Shown piece by piece: positions 59,218-64,000 of a stretch of 64,000 bases of DNA. Both the position numbers and the translations under genes were made by a program. The DNA is from Isoetes taiwanensis (lineage: Eukaryota > Streptophyta > Lycopodiopsida > Isoetales > Isoetaceae). Every line of letters begins with the position of its first letter. Position 1 is the stretch's first letter. Where the stretch lies: assembly GCA_021234155.1 (NCBI GenBank), contig JAJEKV010000058.1, forward strand, positions 4,536,600-4,600,599, read 5' to 3'. A model generated the notes under the pieces. That model was given only the letters and a program-made list of their open reading frames with translations, was not told the DNA's origin and made no database searches.

Positions 59218-60478
59218 TTATAATGCTACATATTGTTCTTCTAATTGCGCTTTAGTTAGATCCTCATTGATGAACACTGAAGTACCTTTCAGGCTTGCAC
59301 GTTTCCTAAGCACTTGCAATTTGTTTTCACGGTTGCTGAATTTTACAATAATATGCCTGCCATTGTCATTCTCTTTTCCAATGCGAAAGGCTTCCGTGAT
59401 TCCTGCATTCTCAATCTGCAATTTCTCTTCAAGAAAATTTTCAACCACCTGCTTAGTATTCTCTTTAGCAACCTCCGGCATGCCAAGTACACGAATATTC
59501 AGTGCCCTTGTCAACTTTTCTTATTCTTCCCTGTAGGCTTCAAACTGATTTTTAATTTCAGATAGATCATATGCTTTCTTTTCTTGTTCTTCCTTGTAAG
59601 CTTCAATCTGATCTTTAATTTCAGAGATATCATGCGGCCTGCTTGCAGCTTCCGGAGCTTTATTACTCATATCATGCTTAAATTGCTCAAACTCAGATCG
59701 CATTAGTGCTTTGAATTGCTCAAGCTCATTAAGCATATGTGTTTGGCATCTATTTATTTCAGATTGTACATGAGCAAGAAGAAAGTTTTCCAAATCATTC
59801 CTTGAACCGCTTGCTCCATGGAAATCTTCACTATGTGCACAGAACCGTTCACTGCTTCTCTCATATGCTCAATAGCTGCAAACAAGTCTGCCTTAGTCAC
59901 TGTATTCACCACTTCTGGTTGGTTTTTTAACAGACCGCTCAGATTAAACTGAGCAGATCCTAAAGAAGATGCCATGGCAATGCAAGAACCAGGGCTACCA
60001 CAAAGTTCAGAAGTTCCACAAGCTGCAATCTCGGCCTGTCTACCTGCAATCTCGACATGTCCATCTGTGATAGAGCATGTTGCCTTTTTATTTTTAGAAC
60101 CTGCTGCCTTGAGCCCACCTCCTTTGGCCTCTTCACGATCTATTTCTTCTGTAACAAAGACCTTTGACAGTTCCGGATGTTTGGGTGCCGATTTGAGCAG
60201 GTGGGTATCTTCAATCTGTTTGAGTATCTTCAATCTGTCATTCTCAGCCAATCCCGCATCCAATAGCTCCTGTGCAGAGTCTCCATCTTCTGATCCATCT
60301 TCAACAACAGACCACGCTTTTCGACCTATGATTCCGGCCCTGCAGACCCACATTTTCTAGTTTTTCTAAAATCATTCTTTCCTTCCTTGGGGCTCACATC
60401 AGATTTGGACGCAACCACAGTGGCAGAGCCACTCTTGGGACCACCAGACTTCTCCACTTCTTTTTTAGGTTTTGCCAT
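59218..60478 (-). pseudogene. LINE ORF1 protein (L1 ORF1p-like: coiled coil plus RRM)
   Basis: The ATG at 60478 starts MAKPKKEVEKSGGPKSGSAT. After a frameshift at about 60355 a 180-codon acidic/basic region follows, then a heptad coiled coil (NELEQFKALMRSEFEQFKHD, SEIKDQIEAYKEEQEKKAYD) and the RRM/C-terminal part RALNIRVLGMPEVAKENTKQ, ITEAFRIGKENDNGRHIIVK and SVFINEDLTKAQLEEQ, ending at 59218. L1 ORF1 proteins are trimeric RNA-binding chaperones of the retrotransposition complex with this domain order. One stop lies at 59521-59523 between coil and RRM. No ORF2 follows, so it is an orphan piece. Confidence 0.8.
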
Positions 60479-60479
60479 C

Positions 60480-64000
<3,521 letters not shown>

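Overview
The window looks like nuclear DNA from a land plant with a large, gene-poor, repeat-filled genome. The evidence is a pentatricopeptide-repeat fragment, a boron-transporter fragment, a plastid-type GNAT gene with nine GT-AG exons, retroelement primer sites complementary to plant initiator tRNA-Met, and many old transposons. A fern or another non-flowering plant is my best guess. No single marker proves the clade.

Only two genes look intact. One is an intronless 279-codon ORF at 15453-16292 (+) with its own TATA box, a basic segment, an APWNTTSYLM motif and a C-terminal coiled coil; it resembles a conserved plant protein with a HEXIM-like layout. The other is a nine-exon N-acetyltransferase gene at 33620-36290 (-), whose exons join in frame into 281 codons. 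Degraded genes include a boron-transporter piece at 5.1-6.0 kb wedged between two retroelements and a coiled-coil gene at 27 kb. A composite gene at 42.7-46.7 kb (+) carries a coiled coil, a RING-like finger, an FCP1/NIF-type phosphatase and a Ulp1-type protease. A paralog of its first part at 22.5-26.6 kb is split by an LTR retrotransposon.

Mobile elements cover much of the rest. They include a decayed Ty3 chromovirus (6.0-11.2 kb), a complete non-autonomous LTR element with a TATGT target duplication (23207-26290), a truncated LTR of that family (4460-5126), a 453-bp TRIM (38505-38957), a MULE-type MITE (14767-15095) and a hAT-type element (31816-33055). PIF/Harbinger remains lie at 50.4-52.6 kb. 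LINE copies lie head to tail on the minus strand at 53-56 and 59-64 kb; three of them end in pentamer or tetramer and (CT)n tails.

The most unusual signal is a repeat family with three copies (2150-3335, 48497-49481 inverted, 55905-56995). Each copy has palindromic ends, a TATA-like box and a long hairpin. The hairpin stems differ in sequence between copies but stay paired, while the GAAAGGGCG-type apical loop and flanking bases are conserved. This suggests a structured RNA that I do not recognise.
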